64,000 nucleotides of DNA from Deltaproteobacteria bacterium RIFCSPHIGHO2_02_FULL_44_16 (GTDB lineage: Bacteria > UBA10199 > 2-02-FULL-44-16): NCBI GenBank assembly GCA_001798185.1, contig MGRM01000009.1, forward strand, positions 202,798 to 266,797, read 5' to 3'. A program made the translations under genes and the position numbers. The notes below the pieces were generated by a model, which was given only the letters and a program-made list of their open reading frames with translations, ran no database searches and had not been told where the DNA came from. Shown here one piece after another: positions 52,272-60,784 of this stretch; position 1 is the first letter of the stretch, and every line of letters begins with the position of its first letter.

Positions 52272-52330
52272 TTGTGTAATACGCAATATATAATTGCTTA
52301 ATAAGCAATATTTTAGTGCGAAAAACGCAA
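52272..52330. promoter_or_regulatory. Three 15-bp operators with 22-bp periodicity
   Basis: TTGTGTAATACGCAA (52272-52286), TTGCTTAATAAGCAA (52294-52308) and GTGCGAAAAACGCAA (52316-52330) are three related imperfect palindromes starting exactly 22 bases apart, about two helical turns. The middle one is perfect. They lie 20 bases upstream of the nucleotidyltransferase start and are most simply read as autoregulatory sites for its winged-helix partner. Confidence 0.7.
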
Positions 52331-52339
52331 ATAAAAATT

Positions 52340-54208
52340 CTACCGAATCACGTTTAAAAGATCGCCGATGGCGGCGTAAGATCTGAAAGGCGGGAAAATA
52401 TAAGCGCCGCCGGTGACTTCTTTCATCGCATGAATCGCTTCGAGCATTTCAGAGGCAACACTCATGCCGACTTGACGCTGTGTCTCTGTTGTTTTCGCTG
52501 ATTCCATGCGACTCATGACCTTCTTCGGAATTTGCATGCCAGGAACTTCGTTATGAAGAAACTCAGCGCTGCGAAGTGAGGTCAACGGTAAAATGCCAAC
52601 AAAGATCGGAATTTTTGGAATAGAGTGAATGCGCTTAAAAAATTCTTCAACGCGCTCCACTTCATAGACTGGTTGCGAGAAAACAAACTCAGCGCCCGCA
52701 GCAACTTTGCGCGCAAAGCGATCAACTTCAAGGTCAATATCCACAGCGCCTGGATTCACACCACAACCGAGAAGAAACTTCGTCGAGCCTTTGATCGGGC
52801 GGCCCGCAAAATCGAGTCCTCGATTGAGATTAGCCGCAAATTTGATAAGTCCAATCGCATCAATATCAAACACCGCTGTTGCTTCGGGATAGTTTCCCAT
52901 CTTCGGAGGATCGCCGGTGATCAACATGAGGTTACGCAGCCCCAACGCATTGGCGCCGATCAGATCCATCTGAATGCCGAGCAAGTTACGATCACGACAA
53001 CAATAATGCGTAATCACTTCGATCCCGACTCTCTCTTTGATGAGCAGCGACATCGCCGTCGAACTCATTCGGGCCATGGCGCGCGGTCCATCTGAAATAT
53101 TGATCGCATCCACTCCAATCTCTTTGAGGAGCATCGCTCCTTCGAGAGCTTTCGAAGGATCCGTGCTTACCGGTGGTTCGATTTCGACAGAAACCGAAAA
53201 CTTTTTTCCAAGCAGCGCTCCGAAGGGACTTTTTTCTTCAACGGGAATGGGAGATGGAAATCGAACTTGATGCAGTTCATACGGCTTATCCTGTTCATCT
53301 TTGATCACCTTCGTTTTGCCCGTATCATCGACACGAATCGCTTTGATGAAATTTTTCATTTCATGAATGTGCGCAGCAGTAGTTCCGCAACAACCACCGA
53401 TGAGCTTCACCCCTAACTGCGCAAAGCGTCGCGCATATTCTGCAACATATTGAGGAGTCGCCATGTAGAGAAGTCTCCCCTGTTCCATCTGGGGCAGACC
53501 TGCATTGGGCATGGCAGAGAGAGGCTTCTTCGTCACTTTCGTCATCCGTTTCAACGCTTCGAAAACCCCAATCGGACCGTCAGAACAGTTGACACCGATG
53601 ACATCAGCTCCCCAGATGTCCATCTCCTCTGCAGCGACTTCTGGCTGAAGTCCTTCAAACTCACCCTCACCCCCATATTTGAGCGACAGATGGCAGACAA
53701 TGGGAAGGGAGGTGACAGAGCGCGCAGCTTCATAAGCGATTTTGAGCTCATCAAGCCGCGTAAAGGTTTCGAGAAAAATGGCATCCACCCCACCATCAGC
53801 AAGCGCTCTTATCTGCTCTGCAAACGCATCGTGGATTTCTTTTGGATCCATGACCCCTGCATTTTTTTTGGTCCACGACACAGGTCCGACCGATCCGGCT
53901 ACAAAAATATTTTCTCCTGCTACCGCACGAGCAAGCGTTGCACCTGCCATATTGATCTCGCGCACCTTTGTCTCTAATCCAAAACCAGAAAGGGCCAGAC
54001 GATTGGCGGTAAACGTGTTGGTTTCAATGAGCTCAGCCCCTGCGGAGACATATTCGCGATGAATCTCTTTCACGATCTCAGGACTTGAAAGACAGAGTTC
54101 ATCATAACAACGATTGATAAAAATACCGCGACGATAAAGCTCCGTCCCCATCGCTCCATCTGCGAGAATTCCTTTTTCTGTAAGTGTTGTGAGAAAGTCG
54201 CGTTTCAT
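52340..54208 (-). CDS. Bifunctional homocysteine S-methyltransferase / methylenetetrahydrofolate reductase
   Basis: A 622-residue two-domain enzyme. Residues 1-~300 are a homocysteine methyltransferase with the zinc ligands in IGVNCSDGP and LIGGCCGTTAAH, and the N-terminal ADGAMGTELYRRG. From ~330 on lies an MTHFR barrel (VSVEIEPPVSTDPSKAL, GLRNLMLITGDPPKMGNYPE, FVFSQPVYEVERVEEFF). This fusion is known (YitJ-like) and would make methyl-THF and use a methyl donor to form methionine. The start at ATG 54208 (MKRDFLTTLTEKGIL) fits the family; the frame runs up through a CTTCGACA repeat to 54271. The three operators and nucleotidyltransferase pair lie downstream. Confidence 0.92.
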   Translation of the reverse strand: MKRDFLTTLTEKGILADGAMGTELYRRGIFINRCYDELCLSSPEIVKEIHREYVSAGAELIETNTFTANRLALSGFGLETKVREINMAGATLARAVAGENIFVAGSVGPVSWTKKNAGVMDPKEIHDAFAEQIRALADGGVDAIFLETFTRLDELKIAYEAARSVTSLPIVCHLSLKYGGEGEFEGLQPEVAAEEMDIWGADVIGVNCSDGPIGVFEALKRMTKVTKKPLSAMPNAGLPQMEQGRLLYMATPQYVAEYARRFAQLGVKLIGGCCGTTAAHIHEMKNFIKAIRVDDTGKTKVIKDEQDKPYELHQVRFPSPIPVEEKSPFGALLGKKFSVSVEIEPPVSTDPSKALEGAMLLKEIGVDAINISDGPRAMARMSSTAMSLLIKERVGIEVITHYCCRDRNLLGIQMDLIGANALGLRNLMLITGDPPKMGNYPEATAVFDIDAIGLIKFAANLNRGLDFAGRPIKGSTKFLLGCGVNPGAVDIDLEVDRFARKVAAGAEFVFSQPVYEVERVEEFFKRIHSIPKIPIFVGILPLTSLRSAEFLHNEVPGMQIPKKVMSRMESAKTTETQRQVGMSVASEMLEAIHAMKEVTGGAYIFPPFRSYAAIGDLLNVIR

Positions 54209-54230
54209 TTTTTTCTCTTGGATATTACCG

Positions 54231-54285
54231 TTCATGCTGAGCCTGTCGAAGCATAACTCACCCTTCGACAAGCTCAGGGTGAGCG
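54231..54285. repeat. CTTCGACAAGCTCAG palindromic repeat
   Basis: CATGCTGAGCCTGTCGAAG and CTTCGACAAGCTCAGGGTG form the two arms around a short spacer. This is a very common intergenic palindrome in many bacterial genomes; its translation gives the spurious LSLSKH-SPFDKLR peptide. Confidence 0.85.
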
Positions 54286-54303
54286 CGGCTTATTCAAACT
54301 TCA

Positions 54304-54897
54304 TTACTTTCTCAAATACGGATTCGTTTTTTTCTGCTCCCCAAGCGTTGCGGTCGGAGTTTCACCATAGTCATGGCCTGGATACACCACAAGCTGCTCT
54401 CGAAATAAGACCAACTTTGCAAGCGATGTCTTCATGGCTTTCGGATCGCTCCCCGGAAGATCGATACGACCACAACTATCGATAAAAAGGGTATCGCCGG
54501 TCACAAGAATATCGTCAACTTCAAAACACTGACACCCTGGAGAGTGACCTGGCGTGTGATGGCACAGAACTTCGCTCTTTCCCAAAACAATTTTACTCCC
54601 ATCTCGCGTTGTCACCGTCTTCGCAGACGATGGGAGAGTTTTTGCTTCATGTTCATGGACATAGACAGGAGCAGAGATCTTGCGCAGCAGTGGTTCCAAG
54701 TCTTGGAGGTGATCAAAATGAGTGTGGGTCAGCAAAACTGCAATGATGCGAAGGCCTAAACGCTCCGCTTCTTTCAGAAGTTTTTCATGCTCCCACCCCG
54801 GATCGATGATCGCCCCTTCTTTGGTGTCATGATCCCAAAGAAGATATGCGAAGTTTTGCATGGGACCGACAACTATTTGTTTGATATGCATAGACAT
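54304..54897 (-). CDS. Metallo-beta-lactamase-fold hydrolase (glyoxalase II-like)
   Basis: A 197-residue MBL-fold enzyme. Metal ligands appear in LLTHTHFDHLQDL, HHTPGHSPGC and VTGDTLFIDSCGRIDLPG, and the final His in VYPGHDYGET. This is the YcbL / glyoxalase II-like group that cleaves thioesters such as S-lactoylglutathione; it lacks the extra C-terminal domain of full-length GloB. The start is ATG 54897 (MSMHIKQIVVGPMQNF); the frame is open to 54975, but that part lies in structured element B. It is divergent from greA. Confidence 0.88.
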   Translation of the reverse strand: MSMHIKQIVVGPMQNFAYLLWDHDTKEGAIIDPGWEHEKLLKEAERLGLRIIAVLLTHTHFDHLQDLEPLLRKISAPVYVHEHEAKTLPSSAKTVTTRDGSKIVLGKSEVLCHHTPGHSPGCQCFEVDDILVTGDTLFIDSCGRIDLPGSDPKAMKTSLAKLVLFREQLVVYPGHDYGETPTATLGEQKKTNPYLRK

Positions 54898-54912
54898 CGT
54901 TATTTCTTTAGT

Positions 54913-55061
54913 AAGCGCCGCGCGAGGGTAAAGTTTTCGCAGGGCATCTTTCAGCGATTTTAACAAGCGGGACAAAACCTAAAATCGCTGAAAGCTAAGC
55001 GAACGTCATGGGACGACCCATGACGGAGCGGCCCGAGAAAATTTACCCGAAGCAGGCGCTT
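54913..55061. ncRNA. Structured element, copy B (MBL / greA divergent region)
   Basis: Outer stem AAGCGCC/GGCGCTT, internal loop GCGCGAG/CGAAGCA identical to copy A, inner stem GGGTAAAGTTTTC against GAAAATTTACCC, hairpin CTTTCAGCGATTTTA/TAAAATCGCTGAAAG with GCGGGAC in its loop, and hairpin CGTCATGGG-ACGA-CCCATGACG. Stem sequences differ from copy A with base pairing kept. Confidence 0.6.
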
Positions 55062-55116
55062 CAGAACAATTCATAACGTCTTGACTTCACTTGTCAATCA
55101 AGAGATGTCATTCCTC

Positions 55117-55596
55117 ATGTCAGACCGAGTCCCCATGACCCCTCGCGGCAAAAAAATGCTCGAGGAAAAGTTAAAGCATCTCAAAAGTGTCGAGCGCCCC
55201 AAAAATATTTTGGACATCGAAACCGCTCGCGCGCATGGCGATCTTTCAGAAAATGCTGAATACAGTGCAGCCAAAGAAAAACAGGGGCAAATCCACGCGA
55301 TGATTCAGGATATTGAATATCATCTCGGAGCAGCTCATGTCATCGATCCCGCCACCATCGAATCAGATAAAATCGTTTTCGGCGCTACGGTCACCCTTCT
55401 CAATCTCGATACCGATGAAAAAGTGACCTATACGATCGTCGGTAAACATGAAGCCAAAATCGAAGAGGGAAGTGTTTCGATTGAATCCCCCATTGCCCGA
55501 GCTTTGATCGGAAAAACAGAAGGTGACGAAGCACGTGTCCAAACCCCCAAAGGGATCCGCGAATTTGAAATCATCGACGTGAAATACGGCGAATAA
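55117..55596 (+). CDS. greA: Transcription elongation factor GreA
   Basis: Rescues backtracked RNA polymerase by stimulating transcript cleavage. The 159-residue protein has the N-terminal coiled coil with the acidic tip (ARAHGDLSENAEYSAAKEKQG, Asp and Glu at the tip) and the C-terminal FKBP-like domain (SIESPIARALIGKTEGDEA). The start is ATG 55117 (MSDRVPMTPRGKKML), which matches family N-termini; in-frame starts at 55081 and 55105 are less likely. The gene is divergent from the MBL hydrolase across structured element B. Confidence 0.95.
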   Translation: MSDRVPMTPRGKKMLEEKLKHLKSVERPKNILDIETARAHGDLSENAEYSAAKEKQGQIHAMIQDIEYHLGAAHVIDPATIESDKIVFGATVTLLNLDTDEKVTYTIVGKHEAKIEEGSVSIESPIARALIGKTEGDEARVQTPKGIREFEIIDVKYGE

Positions 55597-55743
55597 ATTC
55601 TCTCACCAACGCCAATATTTTTTTGACGCTTTGATCATTTTTACCCACCTGCGATCGGCTCAATTACAAAAAAATATATGTATTTCAATGTGATACCAGC
55701 TTTAAAATGTTGGTACATTTATTGAAGAGTTCTCCTTGCAGAT

Positions 55744-58700
55744 ATGAAAAAAAACTTTTTAACATCTCTGGTTCTTTTGTTCTTTTTCACTGCCTGCGGT
55801 GCGGGGGTGGATGGGATTTCTACCTCTTCGACCATAGTTATCAAAAGTGTAACACTCAATAGTACAGTTCTTGTTCCCTCTTCAACGAGCGCCAACATTA
55901 GCAAATCAGTTGTAAAATCGGCTGTCCACAAAGCTTCAAGTCAAGTGGCTGGAAATGGACTCACGGGAACCTTCTACAATATGAAGGGAGAAACCTGTGG
56001 CACCTGTACTGTCAGTGATGGGGTTTGCAAAGTAGACGCTCCTCTCACCTGCGTCACTTCAGCCACCAGCGGTTCCGCAATTGCGAAACTCGTACTGGTG
56101 GTTAAAAACAGTTCGGGGAGTATTCGTATTGAAAAATATACAGAACTCTCCATCGATACCGATAATCTTGTCGAAAAGAGTTTTGGCACAGCTGATACTA
56201 CATCCACGCTCGCCGCTCAGGCTTTTTGGAAAAAAATTGGTTGTAAACCAGGAGAAGATTGTTTCAGCAAAATCGAAACCGCGAACATCGACGTTCTCTG
56301 TTATGTCAAAGCTCAAGAAAAACTCTGGGGAGAATCTTCACTGGATGGCACAGGCCTCAAAGATGATAGCGCTCTTATAAAAGAACTCATTTTTAGCGCC
56401 ATGACCTCAGGCCTTTCTGCTGCTGATTATGGATATGAAGACTGGTTATCGGTCCTGCTAAGCGACACGGCTCCACCCATAAGTGTGGTTGAGGCAATGG
56501 CAAATGCTGCAAAAGATGTGACCGGAAAAGATGCAGACTATTTCATGAACGGATATGACGACGCTGTCGCAGCATTTGACGCTTTGGACATTGTGCTTCA
56601 CGATGAACTTGCTTCTGGAGAGGGGCTCAGCTCTCTCTCATCTTTAAGCAAGGCAAGTAGCGCCGCAACCGGTAGCGCTTGCGATAGCATCAAATCCGAC
56701 TCCGCTCAAGGAACCGCCTTTAGCGATGTTTTTATCGGAAGCCTTCTCGCTGCTGAAAGTGCGGGACAAGTTGAAACCTTTTCGGCTGATGGATTTAAAG
56801 TTTTCCTCGGCGTTCTGGATCACGCCAGCGGGGCAGGAACGCTCATCGATATGGTTCCTGGCGCTCTCACGGGCCTTATGATTGGCATGACCGGTAAGTA
56901 CGAAAGTTTCTTTGATCCCTCCGGATTTATCAATCCAGATGAAATTTTTGCTTTTCATGGACTCGTTGATCGCGCCAAAGACGAAGAGTTTGATACTATG
57001 GAAGACTTTTTCGATTGGGGTTTGAGCATGGGAAGTACCATAGCAAGCAATGAAGAAGGTCTTGATCTTTTCATTTCGGATGACGGCTCTATAGATTCCG
57101 ATGTCATGGAATATTATGCTGGATATTTTGGCCATGTTATCGATTCTGACCTCTTTAATGAAAACAATCTCAATTCAGAACTTTTTGAAAATCTCAACAC
57201 TGATTGGGTCGATCTCGGTGTCCACAAAAATGACTTCGAAGAATGTATAGGTGGAGGTTCAAACTATCTGACCTGTGTCAGCTATCTCGGTGGACTTGAA
57301 GACGGAGAACCGGAAGAAGAAGAAGAAGAAGAAATTGGTGACAATAATGACCCTGAACCAGAGCCGCAACCTGAAGAAGATGATGACGATCCTTTCTTTG
57401 ATAGCGCCTTCCGATGGGCCTTTGGCACAGGATCTGGCGGTCCTTTTAGCGCTCTTATCGACAATGATGACGACGGTGATCTGGATATCATCACTGCAGA
57501 AGCAAGCTGGGACGATGATGGCGGTTACTCGATTCTTCCGAATTTTGGAAACGGGATTTTCACCTCTGCTCCGAACACCCCAAATTCGCTCTTTAACTCC
57601 CTTGGAACTGGTTCCGACACCGGAATGGGCCTTGGCGTTCCCGATTGGGATGAAGATGGAGAGTTGGATTATCTCTATCTCGAAGACAGCCTTGGCGCAT
57701 GCGATTTAAAACTCGCGCTCGATTTTGATTTTGATAATCTCGAATCCAAAAGTTTGGATAACATCTATTGTGATTATCGAAAAGCCGTGGGCGATCTTGA
57801 TGGCGACGGCGATGAAGACCTTTTCATGTTTGGCGCTATTGATGATGATTCAGAAGACCTTATGGGTTCTGCATTTCGAATCCTTCTCAACGATGGCGCT
57901 GGCGATGGGTTTGCTGGGGATACAACTCCTGCCCGCGTTGATTTGACACTTGCGGCGGAAGATGGAGAAAGCATTACCGAAATAGGTCAAGCTCTTGGCG
58001 ATATTGATGGTGATAATGATCTTGATCTGATGTTCATTACGAGCGAAAATAGCGTTCAATGGCGCGTTTATGTTCTCCTCAATAATGGCGATGCAACGTT
58101 TGCAAATCCGGTGCGGATGGATATTGACGATGCAAATCTTACGAACATCAAAAACACCACACTGGTCGATCTTGATGAAGATGGAGATCTCGATCTTGCC
58201 GTTATTTCCGGTCCTCTTGCTGGTAATTCACCGGATGATCTCAACAATGTATTGTATATCTTCTACTGGAACGCAGGAAATTACATCCTGGATGACACGT
58301 ATGATGTTATTGATGAAACTTTTGAAGTTGAGAGAGAAGATTTCAACCAGGATGGTGATCAAGACCTCGTCACGATCAGCATAACAGGCGTTATTCAGGT
58401 TTTTCCGGGAGATGGACTTGGGAAACTTGGAACGCCAGTTAATTACGATGCCAACAACATGGCAACTTTTCCATCCAATGCCGAGATCATCGCCGCTGAT
58501 GTCAATGGAGACAATTATCCTGACATCGCGTGGCGTGAAAGCAACAACATTTGGGTCTTTTACAATATCAGAGGCAATCAACAGACTCTTTCCACCATGT
58601 GTTTTGAACAAAGCTCATGCAATGACAATGACGGCGCTCCGCTTTGCCTCCAAGGCGTTTGCAGTCCTCTTTTGGCAGACGGAACAGCCTGTGCAGTAAA

Positions 58701-58923
58701 TAGCGAGTGTGCAAGTGATTTCTGCTTGAACAGCCTCTGTTTTCAGCCCCTGGATGATGGAGCAGTATGTACAGATGATGCTGAATGCTTAAGTGGTCTT
58801 TGTTTCAACAATGCCTGCTCACAACCTCTGGATGATGGATCTGCTTGTACAGACGACGTTCAGTGTTCAAGCGGTCTCTGTACAAATAATATCTGTTCGC
58901 AGCCCGCTGGGCCCGCTGGCTGA
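55744..58923 (+). CDS. Large FG-GAP lipoprotein with Dickkopf-like Cys repeats
   Basis: A 1059-residue surface lipoprotein. The signal sequence ends in a lipobox (LLFFFTACGAG). The N-terminal ~500 residues are not recognised. An acidic Glu/Pro linker (EEEEEEEIG, then PEPEPQPEEDDD) near residue ~525 leads to about seven FG-GAP blades with Ca loops such as DNDDDGDLD, DGDGDEDLF, DGDNDLDLM and DEDGDLDLA, and then three Cys-rich ~30-residue repeats (CTDDAECLSGLCFNNACSQP). The gene ends QPAGPAG. In the +1 frame the sequence continues PLADGEDCTIN, the start of a fourth repeat, after a tandem GCCCGCTGG duplication, so the C-terminus is probably frameshifted. Such proteins are frequent in predatory and deltaproteobacterial genomes. 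Confidence 0.88.
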   Translation: MKKNFLTSLVLLFFFTACGAGVDGISTSSTIVIKSVTLNSTVLVPSSTSANISKSVVKSAVHKASSQVAGNGLTGTFYNMKGETCGTCTVSDGVCKVDAPLTCVTSATSGSAIAKLVLVVKNSSGSIRIEKYTELSIDTDNLVEKSFGTADTTSTLAAQAFWKKIGCKPGEDCFSKIETANIDVLCYVKAQEKLWGESSLDGTGLKDDSALIKELIFSAMTSGLSAADYGYEDWLSVLLSDTAPPISVVEAMANAAKDVTGKDADYFMNGYDDAVAAFDALDIVLHDELASGEGLSSLSSLSKASSAATGSACDSIKSDSAQGTAFSDVFIGSLLAAESAGQVETFSADGFKVFLGVLDHASGAGTLIDMVPGALTGLMIGMTGKYESFFDPSGFINPDEIFAFHGLVDRAKDEEFDTMEDFFDWGLSMGSTIASNEEGLDLFISDDGSIDSDVMEYYAGYFGHVIDSDLFNENNLNSELFENLNTDWVDLGVHKNDFEECIGGGSNYLTCVSYLGGLEDGEPEEEEEEEIGDNNDPEPEPQPEEDDDDPFFDSAFRWAFGTGSGGPFSALIDNDDDGDLDIITAEASWDDDGGYSILPNFGNGIFTSAPNTPNSLFNSLGTGSDTGMGLGVPDWDEDGELDYLYLEDSLGACDLKLALDFDFDNLESKSLDNIYCDYRKAVGDLDGDGDEDLFMFGAIDDDSEDLMGSAFRILLNDGAGDGFAGDTTPARVDLTLAAEDGESITEIGQALGDIDGDNDLDLMFITSENSVQWRVYVLLNNGDATFANPVRMDIDDANLTNIKNTTLVDLDEDGDLDLAVISGPLAGNSPDDLNNVLYIFYWNAGNYILDDTYDVIDETFEVEREDFNQDGDQDLVTISITGVIQVFPGDGLGKLGTPVNYDANNMATFPSNAEIIAADVNGDNYPDIAWRESNNIWVFYNIRGNQQTLSTMCFEQSSCNDNDGAPLCLQGVCSPLLADGTACAVNSECASDFCLNSLCFQPLDDGAVCTDDAECLSGLCFNNACSQPLDDGSACTDDVQCSSGLCTNNICSQPAGPAG

Positions 58924-58948
58924 CGGCGAGGATTGCACTATAAATTCT

Positions 58949-60232
58949 TTATTCCAACCCAAACATTCGTACCAGAAAAAGTGACAGATCTGGAACATAC
59001 GTAATAATCAGCAGGGCCAGCAATAAAACTGCGAGGAATGGAAGTGACGCCTTGCACAGTTCCGGAATTTTTTTCTTGAAACGATAGCTTGAAATAAAAA
59101 GATTGAGCCCCACCGGCGGTGTTGAATATCCAATTTCAAGATTGGTCAGAAAAATAATCCCAAGATGAAGGGGATGTATTCCGAATTCTTTCGCGATGGG
59201 GAGAAGCAGCGGAACCACGACGATAATCGCAGAAAAAATATCCATGAGGCATCCCACCACCAGCAAAAAAAGATTGAGCATAATGAGAAACGTTACCTTT
59301 GAGGTAATGTACTGCCGCATCACTTCCAAAATTTTCATCGGCACTTGTTCATCGACAAGATAATTGGTGAGCCCAAGCGCACAGGCAAGAATCATCAGAA
59401 TGCTGCCGACAAGCACCATTGATTCGGAAACAATGCGCGGCACATCGCGGAAGAGTTTCAGATCCCGATAAATACAGAGCTCAACAATGAAAACATAGGC
59501 AACTGTCACCGCAGCAGCCTCTGATGCCGTGAAAATGCCTCCGTAAATACCTCCGAGGACAATCGCAGGAAGGGGTAAAATCCAGATCGCATCACATACT
59601 GCTTTTTTTATTTTTCCCCATTCCGGTTTTTCACGTTGCACACGTGAAACCTGTCCGCGCAAGATGCTATAAAGCGAAAGAAACAAAATAAGAAGTGTTC
59701 CGGGAATAATACCCGCCAGAAAAAGAGCATCGACATTCACCTGCGCCACGAGCGCATAGAGAATGAGCGGGAGGGAAGGAGGAAACAAAAGTCCAAGACT
59801 CCCGCCAGTTGTGAGAAGGCCTAAAGAAAATTTCTCTGAATATTTTTCCTTGATGAGCATGGGATACAAAAGTCCGCCAAGCGCAATGATCGTCACACCT
59901 GAAGCTCCAGTGAACGCAGTGAAAAAGGCACATGCAATAAACGAAACAATGGCAAGGCCACCTGGCATCCAGCCAAAAAGAGCACGGTAGAGATTCACAA
60001 AACGTTGTGGGGATTTCGACTCTGCAAGCAAATATCCAGCAAAGGTAAAAAGCGGAATAGCAATGAGCATGGGAGCGCTTGCCATGCGGTACATTTCAAT
60101 GACAACTGCAGAAGAATCGATTCCAACTGAAAGAAAAAAGACGAGCGCGAGGCCGCCAATCACCACAAAAAGTGGCGCCCCACAGAAAGCACACAAAAGA
60201 AGTCCTAAGACAAAAAAAGTTGTCGAGGTCAT
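58949..60232 (-). CDS. dctM: TRAP transporter large permease (DctM)
   Basis: The 12-helix transport subunit of a sodium-driven TRAP carrier, 427 residues. GASGVTIIALGGLLYPML, GLLFPPSLPLILYALVAQV and NLEIGYSTPPVGLNLFISSY are the family's two hairpin and substrate-gate regions. ATG 60232 (MTSTTFFVLGLLLCAF) overlaps the dctQ stop as TAATG; the frame is open to 60256. The gene is last in the tatT-dctP-dctQ-dctM unit and converges with the FG-GAP lipoprotein gene. Confidence 0.93.
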   Translation of the reverse strand: MTSTTFFVLGLLLCAFCGAPLFVVIGGLALVFFLSVGIDSSAVVIEMYRMASAPMLIAIPLFTFAGYLLAESKSPQRFVNLYRALFGWMPGGLAIVSFIACAFFTAFTGASGVTIIALGGLLYPMLIKEKYSEKFSLGLLTTGGSLGLLFPPSLPLILYALVAQVNVDALFLAGIIPGTLLILFLSLYSILRGQVSRVQREKPEWGKIKKAVCDAIWILPLPAIVLGGIYGGIFTASEAAAVTVAYVFIVELCIYRDLKLFRDVPRIVSESMVLVGSILMILACALGLTNYLVDEQVPMKILEVMRQYITSKVTFLIMLNLFLLVVGCLMDIFSAIIVVVPLLLPIAKEFGIHPLHLGIIFLTNLEIGYSTPPVGLNLFISSYRFKKKIPELCKASLPFLAVLLLALLIITYVPDLSLFLVRMFGLE

Positions 60233-60774
60233 TAGTTGCTTATGTACCTCCGCCAATCGCCCGCTGTATGCCGATCTCCTACTTCACGAATACGCTTGAT
60301 ATCGAGCACAATGCCAATAGCATATTCAAAGGAAATGACCGCAAAACCAAAAGGGATCACCGCTTGTGCCCACCATGTTGGAATATTTCCCACAAGCATG
60401 CCTCCCATCATTTTTTCATCAAGCACAAAAGCATAGGATGCTTTCATCAAATAGTAGGAGACAATACAGGCAACAGCATCAAGCAGAATACGTAGGGCAT
60501 TGCGCGGTCGACGCGGCAATAAACGCGCTACCATATCAATCGCAATATGCCCGCGCGTTCTTGTTCCGAGCATAGCTCCAAGAAATGTAATCCAGAGGAC
60601 CATGTGTCGCGAAAGAATTTCTGCATTGGCAATACCGGAATCAAAAACATCACGGAGAATCACTTGCAAAAGCGTCACTCCTCCCATGAAAAACAAAATC
60701 AACATCAGACAAAGCTCCACAGCCCGCGCAAAAGAGCGATCGATCTGGTTAAAAAAGTGAATCAACCATCTCAT
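60232..60774 (-). CDS. dctQ: TRAP transporter small permease (DctQ)
   Basis: The four-helix partner of DctM, 180 residues. LLQVILRDVFDSGIANAEIL followed by LWITFLGAMLGTRTRGHIAI is typical of the family. The ATG at 60774 begins MRWLIHFFNQIDRSFARA. The gene sits 10 bases after the dctP stop and overlaps dctM. Confidence 0.91.
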   Translation of the reverse strand: MRWLIHFFNQIDRSFARAVELCLMLILFFMGGVTLLQVILRDVFDSGIANAEILSRHMVLWITFLGAMLGTRTRGHIAIDMVARLLPRRPRNALRILLDAVACIVSYYLMKASYAFVLDEKMMGGMLVGNIPTWWAQAVIPFGFAVISFEYAIGIVLDIKRIREVGDRHTAGDWRRYISN

Positions 60775-60784
60775 GTTTTTATCC

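Noticed and set aside
54189..54485. Frame containing LSLSKHNSPFDKLR
   Set aside because: Spurious translation of the CTTCGACAAGCTCAG repeat and the antisense of the MBL gene.
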